Assembly: GCA_040772505.1 (NCBI GenBank)
Contig: JAXGYA010000002.1
Span: 1 to 64,000 of the forward strand
Direction: 5' to 3'
Length of the DNA: 64,000 nucleotides
Source: Mariniphaga sp040772505
GTDB lineage: Bacteria; Bacteroidota; Bacteroidia; Bacteroidales; Prolixibacteraceae
Under the pieces are notes generated by a model, which worked only from the letters and a program-made list of their open reading frames with translations, was not told the DNA's origin and did not search any database. A program made the translations under genes and the position numbers. Positions within the stretch are counted from its first letter, which is position 1, and each line of letters starts with the position of its first letter. Positions 51,961 through 60,566 of the stretch are shown piece by piece.

Positions 51961-52797
51961 ATGAAACGTATCGCTTTACAGGGAATTGCAGGTTCCTTTC
52001 ACGAAGAAGCCGCTCTGAAATATTTCGACCAGGAGATAGAAGTTGTTGAGTGTAAATCGTTCACAAGGGTTTGCGAACTCATTGACAACGACAAGGTGGA
52101 GTATGCGGTGATGGCTATTGAGAATTCCATTGCCGGAAGTTTATTGAAGAATTACCAGTTGATTCGCGATTACCATTTGCGTATTATCGGTGAAATTTAT
52201 CTGCACATTCAGATGAATCTCATGGCAGTGGAAGGTGTGAAAATGAGTGACATAACCGATATTTATTCCCATCCCATTGCTTTGCAGCAGTGCGTGGAAT
52301 ATCTCGAAAAATATTTCCCTGATGTTCAGTTGCACGAGGGAATTGACACCGCCGGAGCAGCCAAGTTCATTTCAGAGACTAAACTCAAAAATGCGGCAGC
52401 AATCGGAAATCTGCGCTCGGCTGAGTTGTATGGGCTCAATGTGCTGGAGACCGGACTTGAAACCAACAAAAAGAATTACACCCGTTTTTTGATTCTTGCC
52501 AAGCAGGGAATTCCCACAGATAAAGCCAACAAAGCTTCCCTGTGTTTTGAAGTCGGGCACTTCTACGGTTCGCTGGCAAAGGTTCTTGATGTTTTTGCAG
52601 TGCACCAGATTAATCTCTCCAAGATTCAGTCTGTTCCCGTAATTGGCAAGCCCAATGAATATACCTTCCATGTGGATGTGGAATGGGAAAAACTCGAAAA
52701 TTATGAAAAGGCAATTCATCAGGTGCTGAAGAGCGTTTCCAGTTTGGCTATTTTGGGTGAATATGAGCGCGGAGAAATTTATATGCACAATCTGTAA
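51961..52797 (+). CDS. pheA: Prephenate dehydratase
   Basis: 278 aa. The PDT domain (1-180) shows ALQGIAGSFHEEAALKYF, YAVMAIENSIAGSLLKNY and ETNKKNYTRFLILAKQG with the conserved Thr-Arg-Phe. The ACT domain (about 195-275) has VGHFYGSLAKVLDVFAVHQI. It converts prephenate to phenylpyruvate and is usually feedback-inhibited by phenylalanine through ACT. There is no chorismate mutase fusion. It is positioned between the ACT protein and flavodoxin, and its product is the substrate expected for the aminotransferase further on. Confidence 0.95.
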   Translation: MKRIALQGIAGSFHEEAALKYFDQEIEVVECKSFTRVCELIDNDKVEYAVMAIENSIAGSLLKNYQLIRDYHLRIIGEIYLHIQMNLMAVEGVKMSDITDIYSHPIALQQCVEYLEKYFPDVQLHEGIDTAGAAKFISETKLKNAAAIGNLRSAELYGLNVLETGLETNKKNYTRFLILAKQGIPTDKANKASLCFEVGHFYGSLAKVLDVFAVHQINLSKIQSVPVIGKPNEYTFHVDVEWEKLENYEKAIHQVLKSVSSLAILGEYERGEIYMHNL

Positions 52798-52812
52798 AAA
52801 GTTCTAAAATCG

Positions 52813-53343
52813 ATGAATATGGATAGAATCGCAATTTTTTTTGGACCCCTGGGGGGTTCAGTACATCATGTTGCCAAAAAGATTAAAAACATCATTGGCG
52901 AAAGCAATGTAGTAATGGTTCCCGTGAAAGATGCTTCGGCAGCGGATTTGGAGAAATACGACAAGATTATTTTTGGCATTTCAACCGTCGGGAAAGAGAC
53001 CTGGCACTCCACCTACAGCAATGTGGACTGGGGAAAATTTTTACCGGAAATCGGCAAAGCGAGATATGAAGGAAAAACCGTTGCGATTTTTGGTTTGGGA
53101 GATCACGTAACTTACGCTTCAACGTTTGTGAATCATATCGGTTTGCTTGCCCGGGAGCTCATGAAAAACGGAGCCGTTTTAACCGGACAGGTTCCGGCTG
53201 AGAATTATGAGTTTGGCAGTTCCGAAGCGGTGATTGATGGAAAATTTCTCGGATTGCCGTTAGATGAGGATTTTGAGCCGGAGCTGACCGACCAGCGGCT
53301 GTCAGAGTGGCTGGAACAGATTCGCCCCCAATTTGCTTTTTAA
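52813..53343 (+). CDS. Flavodoxin with an unusual FMN-phosphate loop
   Basis: 176 aa, single flavodoxin domain. The opening IAIFFGPLGGSVHHVAKKI replaces the usual (S/T)xTGxT phosphate loop with PLGGSV, so FMN binding may differ. The second loop and rim are recognisable: KIIFGISTVGKETWHSTY (Trp over the flavin) and AIFGLGDHVTYASTFVNHIG. Size matches long-chain flavodoxins. It is placed between pheA and the aminotransferase, and upstream of a ferredoxin oxidoreductase that needs low-potential carriers, so an electron-carrier role with that enzyme is inferred. Confidence 0.85.
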   Translation: MNMDRIAIFFGPLGGSVHHVAKKIKNIIGESNVVMVPVKDASAADLEKYDKIIFGISTVGKETWHSTYSNVDWGKFLPEIGKARYEGKTVAIFGLGDHVTYASTFVNHIGLLARELMKNGAVLTGQVPAENYEFGSSEAVIDGKFLGLPLDEDFEPELTDQRLSEWLEQIRPQFAF

Positions 53344-53367
53344 ATACTTTTGTGAAAAATTGAAAAA

Positions 53368-54687
53368 ATGACCAACTCTCCTTTCAGCAAAGAAATTATT
53401 GACCGGAAAATCAGGGAGCTGCGTATTTCCGACCCCGGCAAAGCCTCTATTCGCGAAATTGTGGCTCTGGCAAATCTGGTGGAAGAAGAGACCGGCGAAA
53501 AGTTTGTGCGGATGGAGATGGGCGTTCCCGGTTTGCCGCCTGCACAGATTGGCGTGGAAGCCGAAATTGAAGCACTGCAACGGGGTGTGGCTGCCATTTA
53601 TCCATTAATTGACGGTATTCAACCACTCAAGGCAGAAGCTTCAAAATTTGTGAAAAATTTCATAAATATTGATGTTTCCCCGCGGGGCTGCATTCCTACG
53701 GTAGGTTCCATGCAGGGGACTTACGCTGCTTTTTTGGCAGCGGCAAATGCAGTGGAGGGAAAAGACACTACGCTGTTTGTTGATCCGGGTTTTCCGGTGC
53801 AAAAGCAGCAGATGATGGTACTTGGGCAGAAGTATGAAACGTTTGATGTGTTCCATTTCAGAGGGGAGAAGCTGCAAAAAAAGCTGGAAGAATATCTCTC
53901 CAAGGGAAATATCTGTTCAATTATTTATTCAAATCCCAACAATCCCGCATGGATTTGTTTCACGGAAAAAGAGCTGAAAATCATTGGTGAATGTGCAAAT
54001 AAATATGACGTAATTGTGATGGAAGACCTGGCTTATTTCGGGATGGATTTCCGGCAGGATTTGTCTGTGCCGGGGCATCCACCCTTTCAGCCAACCGTTG
54101 CAAGATATACCGGCAACTATATTCTGTTCATTTCCAGTTCAAAAATCTTTTCCTATGCCGGGCAACGCTGCGGGCTGATGGTAATTTCCGATTCCCTTTT
54201 CCGGCGCGATTATCCGAAGCTCCAAAGGCGCTTTGGAGGAACCGATTTTGGAAGCACAATCTCATTGCGGCTGCTCTATGCACTTTCATCGGGAACAAGC
54301 CATTCGGCGCAATGGGCGCTGGCAGCCATGCTAAAAGCCGCCAACGAAGGGCACTTCAATTTTGTGCAAGAGGTAAAGGAGTATGGCGAAAAAGCTAAGG
54401 TGATGAAACGTCTGTTTTTAGAAAACGGTTTCAAAATTGTCTATGAAACGGATTTGGGGCAGCCCATTGCAGACGGATTTTATTTCACCCTTTCCTATCC
54501 CGGAATGACGGGTAATCAGTTAGTTGCAAACTTGCTCTATTACGGAATCAGCTCCATTGCATTGGACAATACGGGTAGTGCGGAGGAGGGCATCAGAGCA
54601 TGTGTTTCGTTTGTGCAGCGCGAGCAGTTTCCCGCTCTGGAAGAGCGCCTGAAGCTGTTCAATGAACGCTTTTCTGTAAACCACTGA
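53368..54687 (+). CDS. Class I/II PLP aminotransferase
   Basis: 439 aa. Fold-type I PLP enzyme: EEETGEKFVRMEMGVPGLPP near the N terminus, the cofactor region CSIIYSNPNNPAWICF and VMEDLAYFGMDFR, and the Schiff-base lysine in LFISSSKIFSYAGQRCGLMV (about residue 255). The sequence is of the Bacteroidota aromatic/branched aminotransferase style that follows pheA. The likely reaction is phenylpyruvate (or another oxo acid) to phenylalanine with glutamate. 24 bp after the flavodoxin gene. Confidence 0.9.
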   Translation: MTNSPFSKEIIDRKIRELRISDPGKASIREIVALANLVEEETGEKFVRMEMGVPGLPPAQIGVEAEIEALQRGVAAIYPLIDGIQPLKAEASKFVKNFINIDVSPRGCIPTVGSMQGTYAAFLAAANAVEGKDTTLFVDPGFPVQKQQMMVLGQKYETFDVFHFRGEKLQKKLEEYLSKGNICSIIYSNPNNPAWICFTEKELKIIGECANKYDVIVMEDLAYFGMDFRQDLSVPGHPPFQPTVARYTGNYILFISSSKIFSYAGQRCGLMVISDSLFRRDYPKLQRRFGGTDFGSTISLRLLYALSSGTSHSAQWALAAMLKAANEGHFNFVQEVKEYGEKAKVMKRLFLENGFKIVYETDLGQPIADGFYFTLSYPGMTGNQLVANLLYYGISSIALDNTGSAEEGIRACVSFVQREQFPALEERLKLFNERFSVNH

Positions 54688-54696
54688 GAAAAACCG

Positions 54697-54885
54697 ATGG
54701 ATCAAAAAAAAGTAATATCCGGGTATCATCTTACGCTTGAGCGCATCCACTCTTTTCAGTCGCTTAATGCAGAACAGCGCATTCGTAAATTTTTTGACCA
54801 ATATCCTGAGCTTTGTAAAAAATTGCAACGGCAACATATTGCTTCCTATCCGGGCATTCACCTGAATATTCTCACGCGTTTTTAA
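54697..54885 (+). CDS. Small hypothetical protein
   Basis: 62 aa, starting 9 bp after the aminotransferase stop. It is mainly helical (SGYHLTLERIHSFQSLNAEQ), Gln/His-rich, and has no known motif. Short spacing and same strand make it a possible operon member, but it could be a chance frame. Confidence 0.4.
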   Translation: MDQKKVISGYHLTLERIHSFQSLNAEQRIRKFFDQYPELCKKLQRQHIASYPGIHLNILTRF

Positions 54886-54942
54886 GAGATAAAATTTATA
54901 TGAACAAAAGGTTATTAGTTTTAGCATAAAATTAGAAGATAT

Positions 54943-55167
54943 ATGGCAAAGTTGAGAGGCGCTGTTGTTGTTGACAAGGAAGGATGCAAAGGTTGTGGCC
55001 TGTGTGTGGAGGCTTGCACCGATGCAGTGCTGGCATTAAATAAAGATTTGAACAGCCGGGGATACCATTATTCTTACATGGAAAATCCCGATGCCTGCAT
55101 CGGGTGCGCCAACTGTGGCGTGGTTTGTCCGGATACCTGCATAACAATTTACAGAGTCAGGATTTGA
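54943..55167 (+). CDS. 2x[4Fe-4S] ferredoxin, delta subunit of 2-oxoacid oxidoreductase
   Basis: 74 aa with two cluster motifs, CKGCGLCVEAC (10-20 region) and CIGCANCGVVC, each followed by a remote Cys-Pro or Cys-Thr. This is the size and motif pattern of PorD/KorD/VorD delta subunits. It passes electrons from the TPP enzyme to ferredoxin or flavodoxin. First of four genes in the order delta, alpha, beta, gamma, with short gaps. Confidence 0.9.
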   Translation: MAKLRGAVVVDKEGCKGCGLCVEACTDAVLALNKDLNSRGYHYSYMENPDACIGCANCGVVCPDTCITIYRVRI

Positions 55168-55230
55168 TGATTTTTTGCCACTGATATTTTCGTAATTACA
55201 ACAATGAGAAAAATTGAATAATTGAAAACA

Positions 55231-56328
55231 ATGGGAGAACTCAGGTTAATGAAAGGGAATGAAGTTTTGGCAGAAGCTGCTATTCGCTGCGGATGCGACG
55301 GATATTTCGGCTATCCCATAACACCTCAGTCGGAGGTGATGGAAACCCTCATGGAGCGCCAGCCCTGGAATGAAACCGGCATGGTTGTTTTACAGGTGGA
55401 AAGCGAAGTGGCAGCCATCAACATGGTTTACGGCGCTGCCGGCACAGGCAAGAAAGTGATGACTTCATCATCAAGCCCCGGGATAAGCCTGATGACAGAA
55501 GGCATTTCATATTTAGCCGGGGCCGGGCTGCCCTGTCTGATTGTGAATGTGCAGCGCGCGGGCCCCGGACTGGGGACAATCCAGCCATCGCAGGCTGACT
55601 ATTTTCAAGCAGTGAAAGGGGGAGGACATGGCGACTACAAGCTGATAACACTGGCTCCTTCTTCCGTTCAGGAGATGTACGATTTTGTGGATTTAGGTTT
55701 TGAACTGGCTTTTAAATACCGAAATCCGGCTATGATTCTCACCGATGGCGCTGTCGGGCAGATGATGGAAAAAGTGATATTGTCGGATTATAAAAAGCGC
55801 TGGACTGATGAGGAGATTGCAGAACTCCACGGCAGTTGGGCAACCATCGGCAAATCGCCGGCACGTGAGCGCAATGTGGTAACTTCGCTGGAACTGGAAC
55901 CGGCAAAAATGGAGCAGAACAACCTCATATTTCAGAAAAAATACCGAGAAATTGAAGCCGAAGAACAACGGGTTGAAGCTATTCTGTGCGATGATGCTCA
56001 ATATGTTTTTGTAGCTTTTGGATCTTCAGCCCGTGTTTGTCAGAAAGCGGTGGAAATTGTGCGCAAAAAAGGTATAAAAGCTGGTTTATTGCGTCCCATC
56101 ACGCTTTTCCCGTTTCCTAAAACGAAAATTCAGGAACTTGCTCCAAAGGTGAAAGGGTTTTTGTCGGTTGAAATGAATGCAGGTCAGATGATTGAAGATA
56201 TTAAACTAGCAATATACGAAGCCGGAATTTTCCGTCCTGTAAAATATTTTGGAAGAATGGGCGGTATGATCCCATCGCCGGGAGAGGTTGCGGAATCACT
56301 TATACAACAATTTTTGCAGGAAGATTAA
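55231..56328 (+). CDS. 2-oxoacid:ferredoxin oxidoreductase, alpha subunit (VorB/KorA type)
   Basis: 365 aa from ATG 55231 (MGELRLMKGNEVLAEAAIR); a TTG at 55222 could add three residues. The pyrimidine-binding domain has GYPITPQSEVMETLMERQ and VESEVAAINMVYGAAGTGKK, and the domain II end reads VKGFLSVEMNAGQMIEDIKL. It closely resembles VorB (3-methyl-2-oxobutanoate) and KorA (2-oxoglutarate) subunits, so the oxo acid cannot be named from sequence alone. The neighbours suggest branched or aromatic oxo acids. Confidence 0.9.
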   Translation: MGELRLMKGNEVLAEAAIRCGCDGYFGYPITPQSEVMETLMERQPWNETGMVVLQVESEVAAINMVYGAAGTGKKVMTSSSSPGISLMTEGISYLAGAGLPCLIVNVQRAGPGLGTIQPSQADYFQAVKGGGHGDYKLITLAPSSVQEMYDFVDLGFELAFKYRNPAMILTDGAVGQMMEKVILSDYKKRWTDEEIAELHGSWATIGKSPARERNVVTSLELEPAKMEQNNLIFQKKYREIEAEEQRVEAILCDDAQYVFVAFGSSARVCQKAVEIVRKKGIKAGLLRPITLFPFPKTKIQELAPKVKGFLSVEMNAGQMIEDIKLAIYEAGIFRPVKYFGRMGGMIPSPGEVAESLIQQFLQED

Positions 56329-56330
56329 TC

Positions 56331-57110
56331 ATGGATATCAAAGATATTATTAAACCGGAAAATCTGGTTTACGACAAGTCAAAAATTCAGATTGACACCA
56401 TCATGCACTACTGCCCCGGATGCACCCACGGGGTGGTGCATAAACTCATTTCGGAGCTGATTGACGAGATGGGATTACAGGAAAAAACAATCGGTATTGC
56501 ACCGGTTGGCTGCTCTGTTTTTGCATACAATTATATTGATATTGACTGGCAGGAGGCAGCTCATGGGCGTGCGCCGGCAGTTGCCACAGGCATTATCCGG
56601 CTGAATCCCGAAAAATTTGTCTTTGCCTATCAGGGCGATGGCGACCTTGCATCCATTGGCGCGGGTGAAATCATTCATGCATGCAACCGTGGCGAAAACT
56701 TTCTGGTGGTTTTTATCAATAACGGCATTTACGGAATGACCGGCGGGCAGATGGCTCCCACAACAATCGAAAATATGGTTACCTCAACAACGCCATTCGG
56801 GCGCAACAGCGAGCTGAACGGTTATCCGCTGAAGATCACCGAACTGATTGCTCAGCTTCCCGGCACTTCGTATGTAACGCGCCAATCGGCACACACCGCC
56901 GCAACGGTGAGAAGATGCAAGCGGGCGCTGAAAAAAGGAATCCGGAATGTATTGGATAAAAAAGGGACTTCATTTGTGGAAGTGGTCTCCACGTGCAGCT
57001 CCGGCTGGAAAATGACTCCGGTGCAGGCAAACAAATGGATGGAAGAAAATATGTTCCCCTATTTTCCGCTTGGTGATTTGAAAGATAGCGTAAAAGGTGA
57101 GCCCCGATAA
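56331..57110 (+). CDS. 2-oxoacid:ferredoxin oxidoreductase, beta (TPP) subunit
   Basis: 259 aa. The TPP motif is seen as FVFAYQGDGDLASIGAGEII followed by FINNGIYGMTGGQMAPTT (GDG ... NN spacing). The N terminus has MHYCPGCTHGVVHKLI, and the mid region VSTCSSGWKMTPVQANKW carries further cysteines. It forms the catalytic centre with the alpha subunit and makes acyl-CoA, CO2 and reduced ferredoxin, or the reverse. It starts 2 bp after alpha and its stop directly precedes the gamma start. Confidence 0.93.
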   Translation: MDIKDIIKPENLVYDKSKIQIDTIMHYCPGCTHGVVHKLISELIDEMGLQEKTIGIAPVGCSVFAYNYIDIDWQEAAHGRAPAVATGIIRLNPEKFVFAYQGDGDLASIGAGEIIHACNRGENFLVVFINNGIYGMTGGQMAPTTIENMVTSTTPFGRNSELNGYPLKITELIAQLPGTSYVTRQSAHTAATVRRCKRALKKGIRNVLDKKGTSFVEVVSTCSSGWKMTPVQANKWMEENMFPYFPLGDLKDSVKGEPR

Positions 57111-57677
57111 ATGAATTCAAAAGCTATGAAAGAAGAGATGATTATTGCCGGTTTTGGCGGACAAGGTGTGCTTTCCATGGGAAAAATCTTTGCCTATTCC
57201 GGCATTATGGAAAATAAAGAAGTTACCTGGTTCCCATCCTACGGCCCCGAAATGCGCGGAGGCACCGCAAACGTTACGGTAATTCTGAGCGACGACCGCA
57301 TCAGCTCGCCGATTTTGCATGAATATGATTCTGCCATAATACTCAATCAGCAAAGCATGGATAAGTTTGAGAAAACCGTAAAACCGGGCGGCATATTGCT
57401 GTATGACCCCAATGGTGTGAGAAAACCTCCCACACGTAGGGATATTAACATTTACAAAGTGGAGGGAACAAAAACTGCTGTGGAAATGGGCAATCCCGTG
57501 ATTTTTAATATGATTGTTGTGGGTAGTTTTCTAAAAGTAAAACCCATCCTGAAGATTGAAAATGTGGAGAAAGGGTTGAGAGAATCGTTGCCCGAAAGAT
57601 ATCATAAACTTATTCCGCTCAATCTGGAAGCACTGAAAGCAGGAAGCGAAATTGTTGAAACAGTACATGAAGTGTAA
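57111..57677 (+). CDS. 2-oxoacid:ferredoxin oxidoreductase, gamma subunit
   Basis: 188 aa, POR gamma fold: EMIIAGFGGQGVLSMGKIFA at the N terminus and FPSYGPEMRGGTANVTVILS in the middle. It binds the CoA end of the reaction site. Its ATG follows the beta stop without a gap, completing delta-alpha-beta-gamma. Last gene of the aromatic/oxidoreductase run; only tRNA-Thr (opposite strand) follows. Confidence 0.93.
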   Translation: MNSKAMKEEMIIAGFGGQGVLSMGKIFAYSGIMENKEVTWFPSYGPEMRGGTANVTVILSDDRISSPILHEYDSAIILNQQSMDKFEKTVKPGGILLYDPNGVRKPPTRRDINIYKVEGTKTAVEMGNPVIFNMIVVGSFLKVKPILKIENVEKGLRESLPERYHKLIPLNLEALKAGSEIVETVHEV

Positions 57678-57747
57678 TTTTTCAGTATGTTTTCTGAGGT
57701 TTATCCTTATTGTTGCTTAGAACCTGACTGTTACCGGCTTCTTTTTG

Positions 57748-57820
57748 AGCCACTCACGGGACTCGAACCCGCGACCTGCTCATTACGAATGAGCTGCTCT
57801 ACCAACTGAGCTAAAGTGGC
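57748..57820 (-). tRNA. tRNA-Thr (anticodon CGT)
   Basis: 73 nt. The acceptor GCCACTT pairs with GAGTGGC (last pair U-G) and the discriminator is T. The anticodon loop TTCGTAA gives CGT, reading ACG. The D arm is AGCTCAGTTGGTAGAGC and the T arm CGGGTTCGAGTCCCG. No encoded CCA. Confidence 0.95.
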
Positions 57821-57837
57821 AAATCACTAATTTTAGC

Positions 57838-57846
57838 GCAAAATTA
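57838..57846 (-). promoter_or_regulatory. -7 box of the tRNA-Thr promoter
   Basis: Minus strand TAATTTTGC, perfect TAnnTTTGC, ending 18 bp before the tRNA 5' end. It is back to back with the cyclophilin promoter element 54 bp away. Confidence 0.65.
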
Positions 57847-57899
57847 GGATTCTCTTTCATACATTCTGCAGTTTATACCGAAAATATAATGGTATTTCT

Positions 57900-57908
57900 T
57901 ACTTTTGC
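57900..57908 (+). promoter_or_regulatory. -7 box of the cyclophilin gene
   Basis: TACTTTTGC, perfect TAnnTTTGC, 24 bp before the start codon, implying a short leader. Confidence 0.6.
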
Positions 57909-57932
57909 GCTAATTTTTAAAAAACAGTAATA

Positions 57933-58379
57933 ATGACACAAGTTACAAAAGGGATTATTTACACGGAAAAAGGATTAATGAAAATTGATTTTTATGATGC
58001 TGACGCTCCGGGTACAGTTGCAAACTTTGCAAAGCTTGCTCAGGATGGCTTTTATGATGGACTGACATTTCACCGTGTAATTCCCAACTTTGTTATTCAG
58101 GGCGGCTGTCCCGACGGCACCGGTGCCGGTGGTCCCGGTTATTCAATTCCCTGCGAAACCAACGGCGGAAACCAGCACCATGACCGTGGTGTTCTTTCCA
58201 TGGCACATGCCGGAAAAGACACGGGAGGTTCTCAGTTTTTTATCTGTCACAACCGCGAAAATACCAAACACCTGGACGGACATCACACCTGCTTCGGTAA
58301 AGTAACCGAAGGGCTTGAAGTGATTGATGCCATTCGTGCCGGAGACATCATTGAAAAAGTTGAAATTCTGAAGGGATAA
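57933..58379 (+). CDS. Cyclophilin-type peptidyl-prolyl isomerase
   Basis: 148 aa, one cyclophilin domain with no signal peptide, so cytoplasmic. Active-site segments are LTFHRVIPNFVIQGGCPDGT (catalytic Arg), MAHAGKDTGGSQFFICH and LDGHHTCFGKVTEGLEVID. It accelerates proline cis-trans isomerisation during folding. Short for the family but complete, as in PpiB-type enzymes. Own promoter, divergent from tRNA-Thr. Confidence 0.95.
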   Translation: MTQVTKGIIYTEKGLMKIDFYDADAPGTVANFAKLAQDGFYDGLTFHRVIPNFVIQGGCPDGTGAGGPGYSIPCETNGGNQHHDRGVLSMAHAGKDTGGSQFFICHNRENTKHLDGHHTCFGKVTEGLEVIDAIRAGDIIEKVEILKG

Positions 58380-58762
58380 ACCTGACACTGTTTAAAATAA
58401 CTAAGAAACATCTTCTGCTGATAACTGGGACAGGAATAGTATAAACCCGGTTGCAGTTTATAGGAAATGTTCGTTGTTAAAACAATTGGTTTTAATCTTA
58501 AATTTTCGTCAGCAAATAGTCTTAATGCAATGTTGCTGACAGTTAGCAGGTTACCTGAATTGTAAAAGGTTTTCCTTGTCATTTTATTGCATAAAAATTC
58601 AGCAGGAATAAAAAACCAAAAAAAGTCCCTGAACTGTTGCATATATCAAACGGAAACTATTTATTTGCCAATGGTTTTTTTATTCAAAACAAAAAGGGAT
58701 TAAATTAATATTGAATTTGAAATAGGTTTGATTGAGCAAAAAATAATCAAAATTATTAAGTT
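58380..58762. other. Gene-free region
   Basis: 383 bp between the cyclophilin and acidic-protein genes. AT-rich with scattered T- and A-runs. No gene, clear promoter match, RNA gene or strong hairpin is seen; the opposite-strand frame that crosses it also runs into the cyclophilin gene and is not convincing. Confidence 0.4.
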
Positions 58763-59119
58763 ATGACACCGGATAAACCACGAATTATCAAGGATTACAA
58801 TAAATTGGATAAGAATTTACAGGAACAAATCAAGCTGGTTTATTCCGACGGATTTGCCGATAACCTGATTCACTTTTTCGACAAGAACGGCATTAAGGTT
58901 ACTGCGCTGCCTTTTGAAACCGAAGATAAATATTATATGCTTCGGATGACTGAAACGGAAGCCATCCAGATTGTTGATGAAGATGAAGATTATGATGAGG
59001 AAGGCTTCCTGAAAGATGAAGTAAAGCAGGATTACGAAGACAAATACGCCGATTTAGACCACATCGCCGACCAGATTTCCGATATTGAGGATGAAGTTGA
59101 CGAAGACTACGACGATTAA
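58763..59119 (+). CDS. Conserved-type acidic protein of unknown function
   Basis: 118 aa. Residues 1-70 are a small alpha/beta domain (IKDYNKLDKNLQEQIKLVYS, KVTALPFETEDKYYMLRM). From about 75 the chain is extremely acidic (DEDEDYDEEGF, ISDIEDEVDEDYDD), probably disordered. No catalytic motif or signal peptide. It is tail-to-tail with ftsZ2 with a 24-bp gap. It may be a small binding or regulatory protein; I do not assign a function. Confidence 0.7.
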   Translation: MTPDKPRIIKDYNKLDKNLQEQIKLVYSDGFADNLIHFFDKNGIKVTALPFETEDKYYMLRMTETEAIQIVDEDEDYDEEGFLKDEVKQDYEDKYADLDHIADQISDIEDEVDEDYDD

Positions 59120-59143
59120 AAAGCCTGTTGCATCAATCCTTTC

Positions 59144-60559
59144 TCAATCCACCTGTCCGTGGAGGTATGAATTCTTGTCGGACAGTTTATTTTCCTTTGT
59201 TACAGAATATTTGGAGAAATCCTGTTTGTATTTTGGGTCATTCATCCGAAGTTGCCTACGCATGTATGCCGGTATATTTTCCATCTCTTCCAGATCTTCA
59301 TCTGTAGCTGAAGAAAAATCCATTTTTGTATTGTCTGTCCGGCTCTTTCTCTCTTTTGCTGTTTTGGGGTAGAGCACTTCAAAGTCGGGGTCATCACCGG
59401 CGTCGTTACTTTTTTCTGAAAAATCCAAAGTTTTCTGGCTTGCGGCTTTTGCATTATCTGAGTTTTCCGACCTGATGGTTTCTTTTTTCGTTTGTGCGGG
59501 AACCTCAATATTCAGCCTGTGGGTCTCTTTTTTCAAACTTCGTTCTTCGGTAATTCCTTCCAGCGAGTTGTTGCCAAAACCGGTTGCAATGAGAGTTACG
59601 GAAATTTCTTCACCTAAGCTGTCATCTTTCCCGTTTCCCCAGATTACATCGGCTTCAAAACCGGCTCTGTTTTGCAGATAGTCTGTTATTTTGCCCACTT
59701 CATCCATTGTCACTTCAACGTCTCCCGAAGTGATGTTGAGCAGAATATTTTTGGCGCCGCGTATGTCATTATTATTCAGCAGTGGTGAGTTCAATGCTTT
59801 TTCCACAGCCTCCTCGGCACGCTCTTTACCATTGGCTATTCCTGTGCCCATCAGTGCCAGTCCGCTTTTTCGCATCACGGTTTCCACGTCGGCAAAATCC
59901 ACGTTAATGTAGCCGGGAACGGTGATTATTTCCGCAATACCTTTTGCAGCAGTGGCAAGTATGTTATCGGCTTTTGAGAATGCTTCCGAAATGCCGAAAT
60001 CGCCATACATTTCACGTATTCTTTCGTTATTGATTACCAGCAGTGCGTCAACATGGTTTTTCAGTTCGCTGATTCCGTCAATAGCCTGTTTTATGCGGCG
60101 CTTCCCTTCATTGCGGAACGGAATGGTTACAATTCCAACAGTGAGATACCCTAATGCCTGGCAGGTTTCGGCAATCACGGGCGCACCTCCGGTGCCGGTG
60201 CCACCCCCCATTCCGGCAGTTACAAATGCCATTTTGGTATTGTTGGCAAGCGCTTGTTTCACGTCTTCAATATTCTCCAAAGCTGCCTCTTTTCCCACTT
60301 CCGGTCGGTTTCCGGCACCGCGCCCTTCGGTCAGTATTGAACCGAGCTGTACCTTGATGGGTACCGGACTCGCTTCCAGCGCCTGAGAATCGGTGTTGCA
60401 AATCACGAAATCCACATCGCGGATTCCTAACTTAAACATATGGTTGATTGCGTTGCCGCCTCCACCGCCCACACCTATCACTTTGATGGCAGCTCCTGTG
60501 GTTTTGGGCGCATTAAATTCTGTTCTATTGTCCATGTCTCTGTTTTTCAGGTTAAACAT
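59144..60559 (-). CDS. ftsZ: Cell division GTPase FtsZ, canonical-tail copy
   Basis: 471 aa from ATG 60559 (MFNLKNRDMDNRTEFNAPK), 7 bp after the ftsZ1 stop; ATG 60535 is another possible start. The GTP-binding signature is MGGGTGTGGAPVIAETCQAL, with an N-terminal GVGGGGGNAINHM loop, and the T7 loop is NVDFADVETVM with both catalytic aspartates. A long linker (about 330-430) leads to the C-terminal peptide NIPAYMRRQLRMN, the site that binds FtsA in Bacteroidota, and the tail NSYLHGQVD. It forms the division ring. Second of two tandem ftsZ genes, and the copy with the canonical C terminus. Confidence 0.93.
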   Translation of the reverse strand: MFNLKNRDMDNRTEFNAPKTTGAAIKVIGVGGGGGNAINHMFKLGIRDVDFVICNTDSQALEASPVPIKVQLGSILTEGRGAGNRPEVGKEAALENIEDVKQALANNTKMAFVTAGMGGGTGTGGAPVIAETCQALGYLTVGIVTIPFRNEGKRRIKQAIDGISELKNHVDALLVINNERIREMYGDFGISEAFSKADNILATAAKGIAEIITVPGYINVDFADVETVMRKSGLALMGTGIANGKERAEEAVEKALNSPLLNNNDIRGAKNILLNITSGDVEVTMDEVGKITDYLQNRAGFEADVIWGNGKDDSLGEEISVTLIATGFGNNSLEGITEERSLKKETHRLNIEVPAQTKKETIRSENSDNAKAASQKTLDFSEKSNDAGDDPDFEVLYPKTAKERKSRTDNTKMDFSSATDEDLEEMENIPAYMRRQLRMNDPKYKQDFSKYSVTKENKLSDKNSYLHGQVD

Positions 60560-60566
60560 ATTTTTG

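Noticed and set aside
54520..54927. 135-codon minus-strand frame across the aminotransferase end
   Set aside because: Antisense to a conserved enzyme and to the next small gene; no motif.
58283..58642. 119-codon minus-strand frame over the cyclophilin 3' end
   Set aside because: Overlaps the conserved cyclophilin by about 100 bp in antisense and has no family resemblance.
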